From the NCBI GenBank assembly GCA_965153355.1, contig OZ231127.1, forward strand, positions 100,936,001 through 101,000,000: DNA of 64,000 nt, written 5' to 3'. Below, one piece after another: positions 1 through 10,900 of the stretch; within the stretch, counting starts at the first letter, position 1; every line of letters begins with the position of its first letter. A program made the translations under genes and the position numbers. The notes beneath the pieces were generated by a model. The model searched no databases, had not been told where the DNA came from, and saw nothing but the letters and a program-made list of their open reading frames with translations. The DNA is from Flaccisagitta enflata (taxonomy: Eukaryota > Chaetognatha > Sagittoidea > Aphragmophora).

Positions 1-240
1 CTTTAACCCATTCAATGACAAACACTGCTCTTGCCACTCATACAACTTCAATATTTTCCTGTGCTGTAGGAACAATTGTTTCACATAGAGGCTAAGTCCA
101 AAAAACGGTCCATAATTGTCTTCAATGGTAGAATTGTTGCCCAATTCTAACTCATCATCATCCATCAGCTTGTCCATTTTATGCCAACTCAAATGATTTT
201 TTTCTTCGTAATCTTGGGCGAAAGCTAGCGGCAACAATGC
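1..240 (-). CDS. HELQ-like helicase, N-terminal fragment running off the window
   Basis: The frame is open from a stop at 243-241 down to base 1, with an in-frame ATG at 177. From that ATG the 59 residues begin with an acidic stretch (MDKLMDDDELELGN) and continue with FFGLSLYVKQLF and LKLYEWQEQCLSL. A GLP-like turn followed by KLYxWQxxCL is the layout just before motif I in HELQ and POLQ superfamily-2 helicases, which act in DNA repair in the nucleus. The ATPase motifs would lie beyond base 1. A splice acceptor could lie near 239 or 214, so the ATG at 177 may be internal to an exon. The assignment rests on pattern recognition of one short segment. It may be an intact gene or an isolated fragment. 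Confidence 0.5.
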
Positions 241-267
241 TTAGCTTTTACCTATTTTTAGGCGGAC

Positions 268-538
268 CCCTGAATTTGGTTGAAATTCTTCTTTATGGCC
301 TTTTTAATAATAATCTTTTGCTTTTCAGCCTCGCTTGGGATGATACCAAAACAAGTGTCTAGGCAAGTTTTTATTTCATATCTTCATAACATTGTTTATC
401 AACCTAATTCCAGCATTTAATCACATTATTGAAGTCTTTTAACATCACATTTCATACCTTAAAAATGTTCAATAGATTCAATCAAAGCTTAATAAAAACT
501 TGTAGGATTATAGCAATATAATCGCTGCATCAAATTTA
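268..538. repeat. Left copy of a ~270-bp direct repeat
   Basis: This segment matches 3561-3835 in the same orientation with scattered substitutions. Shared blocks include CTAGGCAAGTTTT, CATAACATTGTTTATCAACC and CAATAGATTCAATCAAAGC. The two copies bracket the spliced gene at 607-3449. They could be LTR-like ends or the trace of a segmental duplication. No primer-binding site or TG...CA boundary was recognised. Confidence 0.7.
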
Positions 539-606
539 ATCACTGTTTAAAGTTTTTAACGTTCATAAACGCGGTTGCATTAGGCCAACAATGTAGATCA
601 CTTGTC

Positions 607-2990
607 CTAATTTTTGTTTATGCCAGCATTGCCACAGGGCAACAACATTGTGTTATGAATGATATAGCATCCACATTGTGGTTTTTCTTCATCAAGAGTA
701 CGCAGGAAATCTTCTTTTTCAAACATCTTCTTTATTGCGTTTCCACTGAGAGCAATATGTCTCTTTTCCACCCAACGGGTTGTTTCTGTGATAATGCAAA
801 AAAAGGTTCTGTTTTTTTTACAAATAATGCTTAACAGGTTCAGAGCTTATAAATTATATTCCAGGGTGATAGAAAAATATGAAATTCCATTTAACTTACC
901 AACAAACGTATAGTCTCCATTGGGGGGTAGCATGAACACTACCCTAGGTTCTTCTCCATGGTTTTTGTCAGGCTTCTGGGCACTCACAGCTTCAAACATT
1001 TCAGGATATTTCGCCATCCACTCATTCACCCGGTTTAGACTTGATGAATTTGTTGGTCTGCCAGGATCCTCGGCCTCCATTTCCTCCCTGTCGGCGTTAA
1101 TGCTCACCATCTCCATACCGGCATGAGGCTCACCTCCTCCTCCTCCTCCTCCTCTTCGCTTTCATTGGATGCGGTTTCGTCTTCTGACAATTCTATACCA
1201 TGTTCAGCATGTAAAACGGTTTGGTCCAACCTCTTGAACGTGAACGGGTTGAAAAAAGCAATTGAGCCATCTTCATCCAACTTTTTGAGAGTATCCAAAA
1301 AGTTAACAATCTCGTTAGATTGAAAAACAATCTGGTCGGAAAAGAAATGCCCAACACAATGGTAGCCTTCAGGCGCCCTCCATTGGGTTGGCATATCTTC
1401 AATAGACCCTAAAATTGCGCGATGGGGTCCCACTTTGTGAAAATCGCTGTCAGTTTCTTTTGTGACATTTTCAAGCATAATGCAATGATGTTTGTCTAAA
1501 ACAATCGTTCTACAGAATGAATCCATTTCTGCAAAAACAAAATAAAAAAAAAAACACACAAAAAAAAAAAACAGGAAATTAGGCATAATCAATAAAAAAT
1601 TTACATTTGCCAATTAGTCACTGTTTCTTTTTTTGCAACATTCCATTGTCCTCTATTATGGCTAAAAGCGATTAAACCGTGATAGGAGCCTCACCAAAGG
1701 TTCTTGTAAACTTGTAGAATGCTTTCACCATGAGTTCGGCTTCGTCCAACCATTTATCAACCATTGACCTATCTTTTCTGGATTTTGGGCTCAGGTTTTT
1801 TGGCTCATCTAGATTTTGAATTCTTTTGTTGGAATATTTGGCCTTACGCCAAACCAGGGTCTGATTGAAGGTTTTCTTATTCTTATCTTTTATCAACATG
1901 ACGTGAATACGATTTTGAGCCGCCATTTTCAGTCCCCATTTATGGAAAGATTGCTCATCTTGATATCCTTTGACTGAAGCTTGAAAGCATTCGGCGTCAT
2001 AATCCAGATATGCTTGTAATTTCAATTGGTCATCGGTATCCTTCAAGTTGGCCTCATTTCCACTCGCATCCATGGCATCACAAACATTGCCATTTCCCGC
2101 GTTCCCATATTGCCGCATACCATTTCCATATCCCTGGTCATTGGGGCCTTTTGCATAATCGTTGAAAAAACGCCCCCTTCTTTGTGTAAATCCAGCTCCT
2201 GAGTTGCCACTGCCATCTGTTGGATCATCGTCATCTCTTCTTTTCTTCTCACTCCAATTTCCATCCGGCACCAATTTTTCATCTTTCCTTTCTTCTTCCT
2301 CCTCTGCCTCCTTTTTTTCCTTTTCTTCCATCTCTCTGTACATTTGCAACCTTTTTTCTTTGATTATCTCATCAGTGGGGCCATCTTCGGAGTAATGCTT
2401 ATCTTCATCAAAACTATCATACCAATGTTGGGTTTTCTCTTGCCCCTTTGTTGATCTCAGCTGAGACCAAACCTTGTTGTTTTCTTCCCTTCTCATCGAC
2501 TCGGTTTGTCTCCTGTTCCCTATTTCCTCAGTTGAGCTAATTTTCTTATTTTGGATTCTTAAGGAGTCCTCAGAACTTTTTCTCTTTTCTCCTCGGTTTT
2601 TGCCCCAAATAAGAAGAGCTCCTTCATTTTTGCGCCATTCGGGAATAGGCCTAATCCATTTGGGGGACCTTTCATGAATGGGAATATACCCATTGTCACC
2701 TTTGGTACCATCCATGGGGTAAGTAACTGCTTGGGTACCATCTGTATTACTTGGAGACCTTGGATCATGAATGACAGGCACTTCATGCTCCTCCTCCTCA
2801 ACTCCCTCCTCCTCTTCCTCCTCCTGTTTTTCTTCTCCCCTCTCAATCTTTACTTTAATATCTCGGAATGGACAATCTGAGGGAGAGTAGGGGTTATCTC
2901 CCGAATGATTTGATGCATTGTCGCGATGTTGATCGCCTTCATCCACGGGAATGTTGGGCATTGAAGATGATTGTCCCGATTCAAAGTACA
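607..2990 (-). CDS. Unrecognised spliced gene, four phase-compatible exons
   Basis: Proposed exons, read on the minus strand, are 2990-1695, 1528-1134, 1083-900 and 785-607 (stop TAG at 609-607). Supporting splice sites are donor TTTG/GTGAGG at 1695, acceptor TTTTGCAG before 1528 behind a long T tract, donor GAG/GTGAGC at 1134, acceptor CAGGGAG before 1083, donor GTTG/GTAAGT at 900 and acceptor ATCACAG before 785. All three junctions keep phase (1, 0, 1). Introns are about 166, 50 and 114 nt. The product is rich in charged and disordered sequence: glutamate runs, an arginine/lysine-rich middle and a Gly/Asn-rich stretch. It ends with a small Cys-rich piece (PQCGCYII...LLPCGNAG) that loosely recalls a SWIM-type zinc site. 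No family was recognised. An upstream exon at 2997-3449 is likely. Confidence 0.5.
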
Positions 2991-2996
2991 CTGCGA

Positions 2997-3449
2997 CTAA
3001 TTTTGAGAGAGATTTTTTGCAGCGTCTGCAACAATATTGACATTACATATGTGAACCTCGGTCAACGGGGCACTTCTTGCAGATTTGCTTGAAATTGCTT
3101 CAATTAAATTGATGAAAGATCTGGAAGCCGTCACTAAGGCCTCCTCTACGCAAGACAAGGGGTATGAAGTAGAATTGGCGAAGGCGTTTGGGTCTGCTTT
3201 CGACGCCACCTCCACCATACAGTTGGCACCAGGAGCATCCGGAAACAAAGGGACGGAGCCTTCAAAAACCTTTTCCAACGCCGCCTCCATCAGAGAGTTG
3301 GCACGAGGAGCATCCGACTCCAAAGGAATGGAGACTTCAAGGACCGCTTCCGACTCCACCTCCACCGCCTCCACTGGACAGTTAGCACGAGGATCGTTCG
3401 ACTCCAAAGGGACGGAGCCTTCAAAAACCTCTTCCGACGCCGCCTCCAT
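2997..3449 (-). CDS. Probable upstream exon with an internal ~28-residue repeat
   Basis: The 150-codon frame contains repeats of about 28 residues, recognisable by VFEGSVPLES and DAPRANC, so the coding DNA is itself a minisatellite (about 3200-3560). A possible donor (ATAT/GTAATG, phase 1, near 3053) would join the exon starting at 2990 by a 56-nt intron. Further repeat units lie upstream at 3450-3560, but there the frame is shifted by one missing base and runs into TGA. The real start is therefore 3449, or the 5' end is decayed. No domain was recognised. Confidence 0.35.
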   Translation of the reverse strand: MEAASEEVFEGSVPLESNDPRANCPVEAVEVESEAVLEVSIPLESDAPRANSLMEAALEKVFEGSVPLFPDAPGANCMVEVASKADPNAFANSTSYPLSCVEEALVTASRSFINLIEAISSKSARSAPLTEVHICNVNIVADAAKNLSQN

Positions 3450-3560
3450 CAGAGAGTTGGCACAAATGCATTCAACTCCGAGGGGATGGAGCCTTCAACG
3501 TCCGCTTTCAATTCCGCCTCCACCGCATCCACTGGACAGTTGGCAGGAGGAGCATCCGAC

Positions 3561-3835
3561 TGAAGTTGGTTTAAATTCTTCTTTATGACCTTTTAGATTA
3601 TAATCTTTTGCTTTTGACCCTCGCTTGGGATAAAACCAAAACAAGTGTGTCTAGGCAAGTTTTGATTTCATATCTTCATAACATTGTTTATCAACCTAAT
3701 TCCAACATTTAATCACATAATTGAAGTCTTAAAACATCACATTTCATACCTTAGAAATGTACAATAGATTCAATCAAAGCTTAATTAAAACTTGTAGGAT
3801 TATAGCATTATAATTGCTGCATCAAATTTGGATTC
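3561..3835. repeat. Right copy of the ~270-bp direct repeat
   Basis: This is the partner of 268-538, in the same orientation about 3.3 kb away. It starts just upstream (on the minus strand) of the repeat-containing exon of the unknown gene, so the pair encloses that gene completely. Confidence 0.7.
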
Positions 3836-3871
3836 TTACTTATTCTAAATCATCATGTAACTCTCACACAC

Positions 3872-3897
3872 TACTTATAGGTGTTGTCCTTGTTGCT
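3872..3897 (-). mobile_element. HTb head fragment
   Basis: The segment ACTTATAGGTGTTGTCCTTG is the reverse complement of the HTb head (AACAAGGCCAACACCTATAAGT) with one change. No tail is attached, so this is a truncated remnant. Confidence 0.4.
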
Positions 3898-4109
3898 CCT
3901 TCATCTATCTTCTTCCAAACCGAACTGCCTATCTATTTATGAAGGCCAACTGCCTTGTTACCCTAACGGTAACCCTTATACAACCCTAAGGCTTAAACAT
4001 AGTTTATAACTGTATCTGTGGCTAAATACTTTTCCTCCTTGTGTACATCAATAATGCTGCTTGCAGCAGTCCTATATCCATTAACTCACACCCACAAATC
4101 TTACAAGTA

Positions 4110-4720
4110 GTAGGTCTATCCACTAGTTTTGGGAAACTTTAAAGCAACTTTAAAGCAACTTTAAAAATCGTAAAAGTAGAGGGTCCAGCAGCTGGGTTTG
4201 GGAAGCTTTAAAGCAACTTTTAAGCAACTTTAAATTAACTTTAAAAATCGTAAAAGTAGAGGGTCCAGCAGCTGGGTTTGGAAAACTTTAAAGCAATTTT
4301 TTAAGCAACTTAAAGCAACTTTAAAAATCGTAAAAGTAGAGGGTCCATCAGCTGTGTTTGGGAAACTTTACTTTAAAGCAATTTTTTAAGCAACTTAAAA
4401 CAACTTTTAAAATTGTAAGAGTAGAGGGTCCAGCAGCTGTGTTTGGGAAACTTTAAAGCAAATTTTTAAGCAACTTTAAAACAACTTTAAAAATCGTAAA
4501 AGTAGAAGGTCCTTAGCCTGGTTTTAGGAAACCTTCATAATAAAAACTTCATTTTAAAATTTCAGTAAATGTAGAGGGTCCTTAGCCAGGTTTTAGTAAA
4601 CCTTCATAATAAAACTTCATTTTAAAATTTTGGTAAAAGTAGAGGGTCCTAGGCCTGAATATAGAAAACTTCAAATCAATTTTCAAAAAATCCAAAAAAG
4701 TAGGAAATCCTAAGGCTGGG
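4110..4720. repeat. Minisatellite, ~70-85-bp units
   Basis: About seven degenerate units, each with a GTAGAGGGTCC core followed by AGCAGCTGGGTTTGGGAAAC and an A/T-rich tail of TTTAAAGCAACTTT runs. The last units drift to GTAGAGGGTCCTTAGCCTGG. No gene is seen between 3898 and 6540. Confidence 0.75.
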
Positions 4721-6540
4721 TTTAAAATTCTAAGAAAAATTATTATTTTGAGTATTTATCTATTGCTGACCACAAGCCGAGGCTACCATACAAATCAGGA
4801 GGCTACCAGGTGAATATTTATGGCATTTACTCGAATAAAATTGCTTTTAACTTTCATCCATGATTCTAATTAAAATTTCTAAAAGTTTCCTATTATATAT
4901 TTCAATTGTTTTATCTTCCTCTTCCACCTCCATATCTTTCCTTTATTTTGCTTCTCTTCCTCCTTTATCCTCCTTATTTCTCTTCCTCTTTTTCTCTTCC
5001 TTTTCCCCTTTCCTCCATTATGACGCGATTTTTTTTTCTTTCTTTCCTCCTTTCCTCTATTTCTTTCTTCTCTTCCTTTTCCTATTTCTTTCTGTTATAA
5101 TTTTTTCTTTTTTCTCTTCCCCATTCACACGTCTCTTTTCTTCCTCCTTTTCACGCGCCCAATATTCATCCTTAACTCCTCCTCCTCATTTGTCATCTGT
5201 CATCTGTCATCTGTCATCTGTCACTGCATACCATCTGTCATCAGTCATCTGTAATGTGTCATCTGTCACTGCGGCTCTAAACCTTTCACATCACAAACTC
5301 TACAACTATACAGTCTACTTCTACCTTTTCTCATAGTCATTATCAAACATCAAAACCCTACCACCTTTTTTTTTTCAAATTGCTATCTCATACCTTTGTC
5401 TCAAATCCTTACCTCTCTTATTTTTATTTCAACTATTTCAAAATCTTCTTCTTTCATTTCTATTCTTTATTCTTATTTTCAGAAAAAACTCTTTACCTCT
5501 TTTTTCTTCTCAGGTATTTTCACAAATCTCCACTCAGGTACTACATAAAACCTATTTTCTACCATTAAAACCAAATTTCCACCAATTAAAACCAAACTTC
5601 CACCATCTAAAACCAAATTTCCACCATCTAAAACCAAATATCTACCATATAAAACTTTATTTCTACCATGTAAAAGCCTTATTTCAACCATGCAAAGCCT
5701 CATTTCTACCAATCCAAAACCTTTCTTGTCACATATAAAAACCCCATTTGTACTTCATAGAAAACCTCAAAAGTACTACTTAACTTGTATTCTCCATTGG
5801 TTTTTTTTATTGCTTCCCATTTTGACATCTATAAAAGCCTTCATTTCTACCCAAGAAAACCATTTTTGAACATATAAAGGCCTCTTTTCTACCATCATTT
5901 TCTTTCCTGCTTCTTCCTTTTTCTTTTCATACTCTTCCTCTTCTGAAGGTTTTTCTATATTCCCTTCTTGGGTTCTTCACTTTGCTTTTAAGTTTCATAT
6001 CTTTCTTTACTTACAACCTCCTTCCAACTTCAACTCAAAATGTGGTAGAAAATTGCTTCTGCTTCTTCCTTTTTCTCTCAATTTAAATCGCATTTGTAGC
6101 TGTAGTCCATCAGCAGAAATCCTTTCATCTATTCTCTTTCCCTCCCTCTCTTCTCTACTCTTTCTTTCTTCTTCGCTCCTCCTCGCCGAAACGTAGGATT
6201 CCCCGTCTGCTGAAACTCTCTGCCTTTCTTTCTCTTTCAAATTTGCTCTCTCTCTCTCGAGTTCAACTCTAGTAGAGATTTTGAGGCTTACAAATCCTAC
6301 CATTCTGCAAATCCTCTGCAACTCTATGCCAGTTTCTACTTTTTTAGCAAATTGGCCGGAGCTCCTCCTCCTCCTCCTTATTGGCCTTGCGATAGGCTTG
6401 ACCACTAGATTATGGGCAGGAGACTTTGGGCAGGAGTGGTCATCTCAAGCTAGCTCGTAGTTATTTCTTTGTTAGAAAATGGTAATAGTAGAGGGTATTC
6501 TGCCACGTTTTCACAGCCTCATGAGTTTGACCGCTATAGG
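4721..6540. other. Pyrimidine-rich intergenic DNA with short tandem repeats
   Basis: The plus strand is strongly T/C-rich. It contains CATCTGT repeats at about 5190-5275 and a roughly 17-bp array of AAAACCAAATTTCCACCAT type at about 5550-5760. Long open frames here encode only Ser/Phe/Leu or Arg/Glu low-complexity peptides, so I do not call a gene. Confidence 0.6.
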
Positions 6541-6544
6541 ATAA

Positions 6545-7718
6545 ATGCAGAATGTGAAAATAATCCTTACTACTGTTGCGCCAAAAATACTGGATCATCA
6601 AAGGATTTGCAACAGTAAAGTCTCAATTAAGAACATGTGTCACATGCAGAAAAGCAAACACCCGTTTGGACGGGCAGCAAATGGCACCCCTGCCAGAATG
6701 GAGAACGACACCATCACTACCATTTACGCACACCGGGATGGACCAAGCTGGTCCATTGTACGTCACAAAAACTGGCACGAAAAAAAGATACATTCTGTTG
6801 TTCACCTGCGGAGTCACACGTGCAGTACACTTGGAACTCACACAATCACTGGATACAAAAGACTTTCTTCTTGCCTTCGAGTGCTTCAGGGCAAGGAGAG
6901 GTACACCTTCCATTCTCTACTCCGATAATGGCACATCGTTTGTGGCCGCATCGAAAGCAATCCCACACATGAAATGGGAATTCATCACACCACTCGCACC
7001 CTGGCATGGAGCCATATGGGAACGCTTGGTTCGCTCCATCAAAGCCCCACTGAGAAAGGTTGTTGGAGGAGCAAAGTTGAAGGAGGTGGAGCTGAGAGTC
7101 GTCCTCACCAAGATCGAAGGAGTCATCAATTCTCGCCCCTGGACTGTCTTAAAGGGCGACAAAACATGCCAAATCACACCAGCCGAACTGATCAACGGAA
7201 GACCACTTGGTAAAATTGACATCCCTTTCGTTCAACTGGACGCAACGCGACGCTTGCAACACCTCAAGAGAATGAAGGAACAATTTAGGAAACAATGGCA
7301 GAAATGCTACCTGCCCTCACTTCAGTCTCGCACAAAATGGCAGACACGCTGCCCTAACGTCAAAGAAGGAGATATCGTTCTTCTTTTGAAGGAGAATTCT
7401 AAAAGACACACTTGGCCACTCGCGAAAGTTTTGGAAACTGTCGTTGGACATGACAATCTTGTTCGCACCGTGAAAGTGATTTGCGACGGAAAAGAAATTG
7501 TGCGCCCAATACAACACATTGTACCCCTTGAGGTACCATCTGACAAAAACGAGCACATTGGATCAAGAGATACAATATTTAAAAATCTCAACGACAACAA
7601 CCAGATACAACGCCGAGCTGTGACTGCTGACTACGCAACACTGCTTACTGTGAATAGTGTTCATATTTCAACTCTGACCTGGATTTCTACCTATTTAGAA
7701 AATTATTGCAAACAATGA
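6545..7718 (+). pseudogene. BEL/Pao retrotransposon integrase, 5'-truncated and frameshifted
   Basis: The frame from 6576 holds a C-x2-C (CVTC, residues 21-24), the last part of the integrase zinc finger. The catalytic core follows, with D56 (GMDQAGP), D117 (YSDNGTS) and E149 (WHGAIWERLVRS). It ends with the C-terminal domain typical of BEL/Pao (GDIVLL...WPLAKVLE...VRTVKV...RPIQHIVPL). Integrase joins the retrotransposon cDNA to host DNA in the nucleus. The upstream LTT-V motif lies in another frame, so one base appears inserted near 6578. Protease, reverse transcriptase and RNase H are missing. The 3' LTR follows 12 bp after the stop. Confidence 0.9.
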
Positions 7719-7730
7719 TTTTGGGGCCAG

Positions 7731-7966
7731 TGTTAAGTTGCCTCAGTTGGGAATTTTCCATAGACTTGCATAACCCTTTGTTAAAGACGTGATAGGCTAT
7801 TATTGGCTATATGATTTCTTAGTAGTCATGCATGATTGGCTAGATAGCCGGGAGTCACGAGAATTTATAGATGAATTATGAGATAAACAACTGCGCAGAG
7901 CGTGACTCTCTTCCTTTCGTTAGTTCACATTTTGTGTTTGTAGAGGAAAGACGTACAAATAAGACA
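7731..7966 (+). mobile_element. 3' LTR of the BEL/Pao element
   Basis: The segment begins TGTTAAGTTGCC directly after a purine-rich tract (TTTTGGGGCCAG) and ends ...AAATAAGACA, giving TG...CA borders and 236 bp. It contains a TATA-like TTTATAGATG. No 5' LTR is seen in the window. An HTa element starts five bases later. Confidence 0.65.
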
Positions 7967-7971
7967 TTCTC

Positions 7972-8196
7972 TTTTTAGTTGCGTGCTACGCGACTCTACA
8001 CCCCGCTTTGTCGGTCCGCCCGTTGGTCCGTCCCTCGGTCTGTCCGTTGGTCCGTCCGTTGGTCCGTCACACTTTACTTTTTTGGGTTATTGGGTTTTTT
8101 TGGCTGCATTGCTCCTGCCCAAATGATGTGGTGACCACAATTACGGCCTCTGCCCACCCACACGCGACTGGGGTAGCCGTGTATCCGGCCTTGTTA
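7972..8196 (-). mobile_element. HTa element, complete
   Basis: Read on the minus strand it runs from AACAAGGCCGGATACACGGC to a GGAC-rich middle and the tail hairpin AGTCGCG...CGCAACT followed by AAAAAG. Both ends are present. It abuts the BEL/Pao LTR. Confidence 0.8.
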
Positions 8197-8732
8197 AAGT
8201 AAAAGCAAGGACGCATAAGGCTCATGAATTGGGCTATTTTCTTTGGATTAAACAATCAAACCTACTACTTTTGGAAAGAATCCGTTTTCTCATTATAATC
8301 TCATTTTATTACAAAACCGTTTACAATTATGCGCCTTACAACCACCTAATTAAGCGTTCACCTTCTAAGAGAAATAAGACAGACAGTGATAGTCACCAAC
8401 AACAGATCCGAAAGTCGATCAGCTAATTACTAAACAAATCAACTACAGCCCTTTGCTCTCAAAGCTGACAATCATTCAAGACGGATGGACCAACCTACTG
8501 ACCGACCAAAATGGCAAGGTGTAGTCAAGTTGATGTGTTTAGTACATAGCTATTGATTTTATCTACATTTACAAATAAGTAAGGCAAAAAAATGGGCATG
8601 GATGAAACAAATTCTTATCTATTTCATATTATGTTGGAGTAACAGTTAACAAAATAATGAAATTCTAATATCTTGACAATAAAAATACAAAGTTACAAAA
8701 AAGTTTCTAATGAAATTTGCTTGAAAGTTACA
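8197..8732. other. No gene or repeat recognised
   Basis: A/T-rich sequence lies between the HTa element and the 3' end of the acidic-protein gene. It probably includes that gene's 3' untranslated region. TTTATT at about 8306 would be a distant AATAAA on the minus strand. Confidence 0.4.
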
Positions 8733-9353
8733 TTAAGTGCTAGATGTAATGCCAAGGCATGATTGATACAACTCCAATTCCTTCAAAGGTGGAAGAACTT
8801 TCTGCTCTCTGTACGGCACATGACTTTTTTTCTTGTAGTGTTTTCTTTTCCATAGGCCATTTCCTGCTTGTCCATTAGCGTTTTCTGAGTTTTCCTCCTC
8901 TTGACTTTCTTCTTCTTCCACTTGGTGCTGCCGATAGATTTCGCGAACCACATCTTCCAATCGTTGTTCAAAGGATTCAAAAGTTGCATTATAGGCTGCT
9001 TCTTGAATCTCATCATCATTTTTTTCCACACCATCGGCTACCTTTCGGCGTTTCATCAATTTGATTTCTTTTTCATATTTATGTGTGAATTCCTTGATGA
9101 GCGGTGTTTTGCCCATTTGAATGCTGAGGAGGTATTTGGTAAAAGCTTTCTTTACCAGATCCAAATCATTGTTGATGTTTCCAGACCATTCATCATCTGC
9201 CATCCCATCAATGAAGTCAACCAGAGTTCGTTTTCTGGGTTGGTTGTTCCCTTCTTCATCATCTGAAGCATTATCTTCACTGTTGTTTTCTTCATCTCCA
9301 GTTTCTTCCTCATCCTCCTCCTCCTCCTCATCATCAATATTAACATCATCCAT
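8733..9353 (-). CDS. Acidic 206-residue protein, function unknown
   Basis: The frame starts with ATGGATGATG at 9353. Residues 1-36 are almost all Asp/Glu/Asn, followed by a basic PRKRTL step. A central helical part contains DFIDGMADDEW and LVKKAFTKYLLSIQMGKTPLIKEF. A second acidic run (EEEESQEEENSE) and a basic KRKHYKKKSH near the end could be a nuclear localisation signal. A TATA box 80 bp upstream (9433-9442) supports expression as an intronless gene. It lies downstream of the broken zinc-finger gene on the same strand. It may be a nuclear chromatin-type protein or part of a mobile element. Confidence 0.6.
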   Translation of the reverse strand: MDDVNIDDEEEEEDEEETGDEENNSEDNASDDEEGNNQPRKRTLVDFIDGMADDEWSGNINNDLDLVKKAFTKYLLSIQMGKTPLIKEFTHKYEKEIKLMKRRKVADGVEKNDDEIQEAAYNATFESFEQRLEDVVREIYRQHQVEEEESQEEENSENANGQAGNGLWKRKHYKKKSHVPYREQKVLPPLKELELYQSCLGITSST

Positions 9354-9432
9354 TGTTTTCCACTCTTACTTATTGGTAGCATGTTGTTCTTGGTCGTTCT
9401 TGGATGTGAATGGATGTTGTAGAATTGTCACT

Positions 9433-9442
9433 CCTATTTATA
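9433..9442 (-). promoter_or_regulatory. TATA box of the acidic-protein gene
   Basis: TATAAATAGG on the minus strand lies 80 bp before the ATG at 9353, a normal spacing for a TATA box with a ~50-nt leader. Confidence 0.55.
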
Positions 9443-9995
9443 GTGAAAATGCTGCAGCAAATCAGGAATCAAATTGGCATATTTGAGGAAAATTGGCCTC
9501 ATCTTTTGCAATATGACCTGCTCCATTTCATTGAATAGACTTTGAAAATGGGCCATTCATTTTGGATTTTTTCTAGCGCTTTGATGTGACCTCTTAATGT
9601 CCAATGGAGCTTGACACGATGGTTGGCTGACATGCAGATTATTCATCTGATTGATCATACGTGCCAAGGACATCAATGTGAAAGAATTGGAGCTATTTTT
9701 TACAGGGGTGTTTATAATTCAGTAGCTTTTGATTTTATTTCCCCCCCACAGAGTTTCAGGTCAAAGTCAAAACCCAGCAAAATTGAGGGAGGCTCCGAGA
9801 GTGACAAATAACCAGTTCTGAAGTGTTTTCATACTTCGTTTTTCTTAATAATTCATTCTATTCTACAAAAAAGTTTCTAACATAAATAAGGCGTTCATAC
9901 TATACTCTCATTCAGCATAGTCGGTATAAACAACTGAGTTAAAGGATGATTTTCAACTGAGGATCGTTGTTCCATTTTGAAGAATTGACACTTAA

Positions 9996-10379
9996 TTTTT
10001 AGTCGCGTGCACGCGACTCTACAACCCGCGTTGTTGGTCCGCCGGGTCTGCCGGGTTTGTCCGCCTGCCGTCCGCCATCTGGTGTCCATTCACACTTTAC
10101 TTTTTTGTACTATAATGTCAACTCTTAATCACTTTAAGCTTGGGTTTTAAGTCATTTATTGTTATTCTTTTCATTTTTAAGTCAGTCTAAGTCATTTTAA
10201 GTCATTTTAAGTCATTTTAAGTTATTTTAAGTTATTTTTGGTTTTTTGGTTTTTTAGTTATTTTAAGTCAATTTTGGTCATTTTAGGTCATTCTAAGTCA
10301 TTGAAAGTCATTCTAAGTCATTCTAAGTCATTCTTTGTCTGTAAGTCTCGCACGCGACTTATAGGTGTTGGCCTTGTTT
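9996..10379 (-). mobile_element. HTb element, complete
   Basis: The tail hairpin is the perfect 18-bp palindrome AGTCGCGTGCACGCGACT. A GGAC-rich block and a TTTTAAGTCA 10-bp array follow, then the head AACAAGGCCAACACCTATAA (minus strand) with AGTCGCGTGCGAGACTT just inside. Confidence 0.85.
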
Positions 10380-10900
10380 TCTATTTCAAGGATTATTCAA
10401 AAAGCGGGAGACACAAACATTTTCCCGGTTGATTTTTTTTCTTAGGTTAATTAAAAAGCATTTTCTGCAATCGTCCGTAACGACATATACCCGCAAATTC
10501 CCGCAGATTTTTTCAACTGATAACAACTAAACAAATTTTGTTCTTTCACATCACTACGGAATTGTCGCCTGCTGTCGCCTGCGTGGACGGTAAAGGACCA
10601 CTTTTTTTATATCAATTCTTCTGTAAGATCTGGTAAATCAACGATGACTCAAAGAGACAGTTCATTATGTGAACAAGTAACAGGTCAAGTCTTATGTTTC
10701 TGGGTCTGTGCGATTAGGCGTCAAAATTCTTACTTTTTTTGACCAAAATGTAACAAAAACAGATTTTGACAGATTTCGTTTAGGAATGTTTTTTTTCTCT
10801 CTCCCTATGAACAACGCAATCATCAGCGAATATATTTGTGTAAAAGTTTTGGTGGCAGCTGTATGTTTGTTTGTTAGCAATCACATTTAGTCAGGAAACA
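10380..10900. other. No gene recognised
   Basis: Unique-looking DNA inside the hAT-like element. It contains CTGTCGCCTGC repeats at about 10568 but no supported coding signal. Confidence 0.35.

Noticed and set aside
6007-6405. Arg/Glu-rich 132-residue frame on the minus strand
   Set aside because: Low-complexity sequence opposite a T/C-rich stretch; no start context, motif or splice support.
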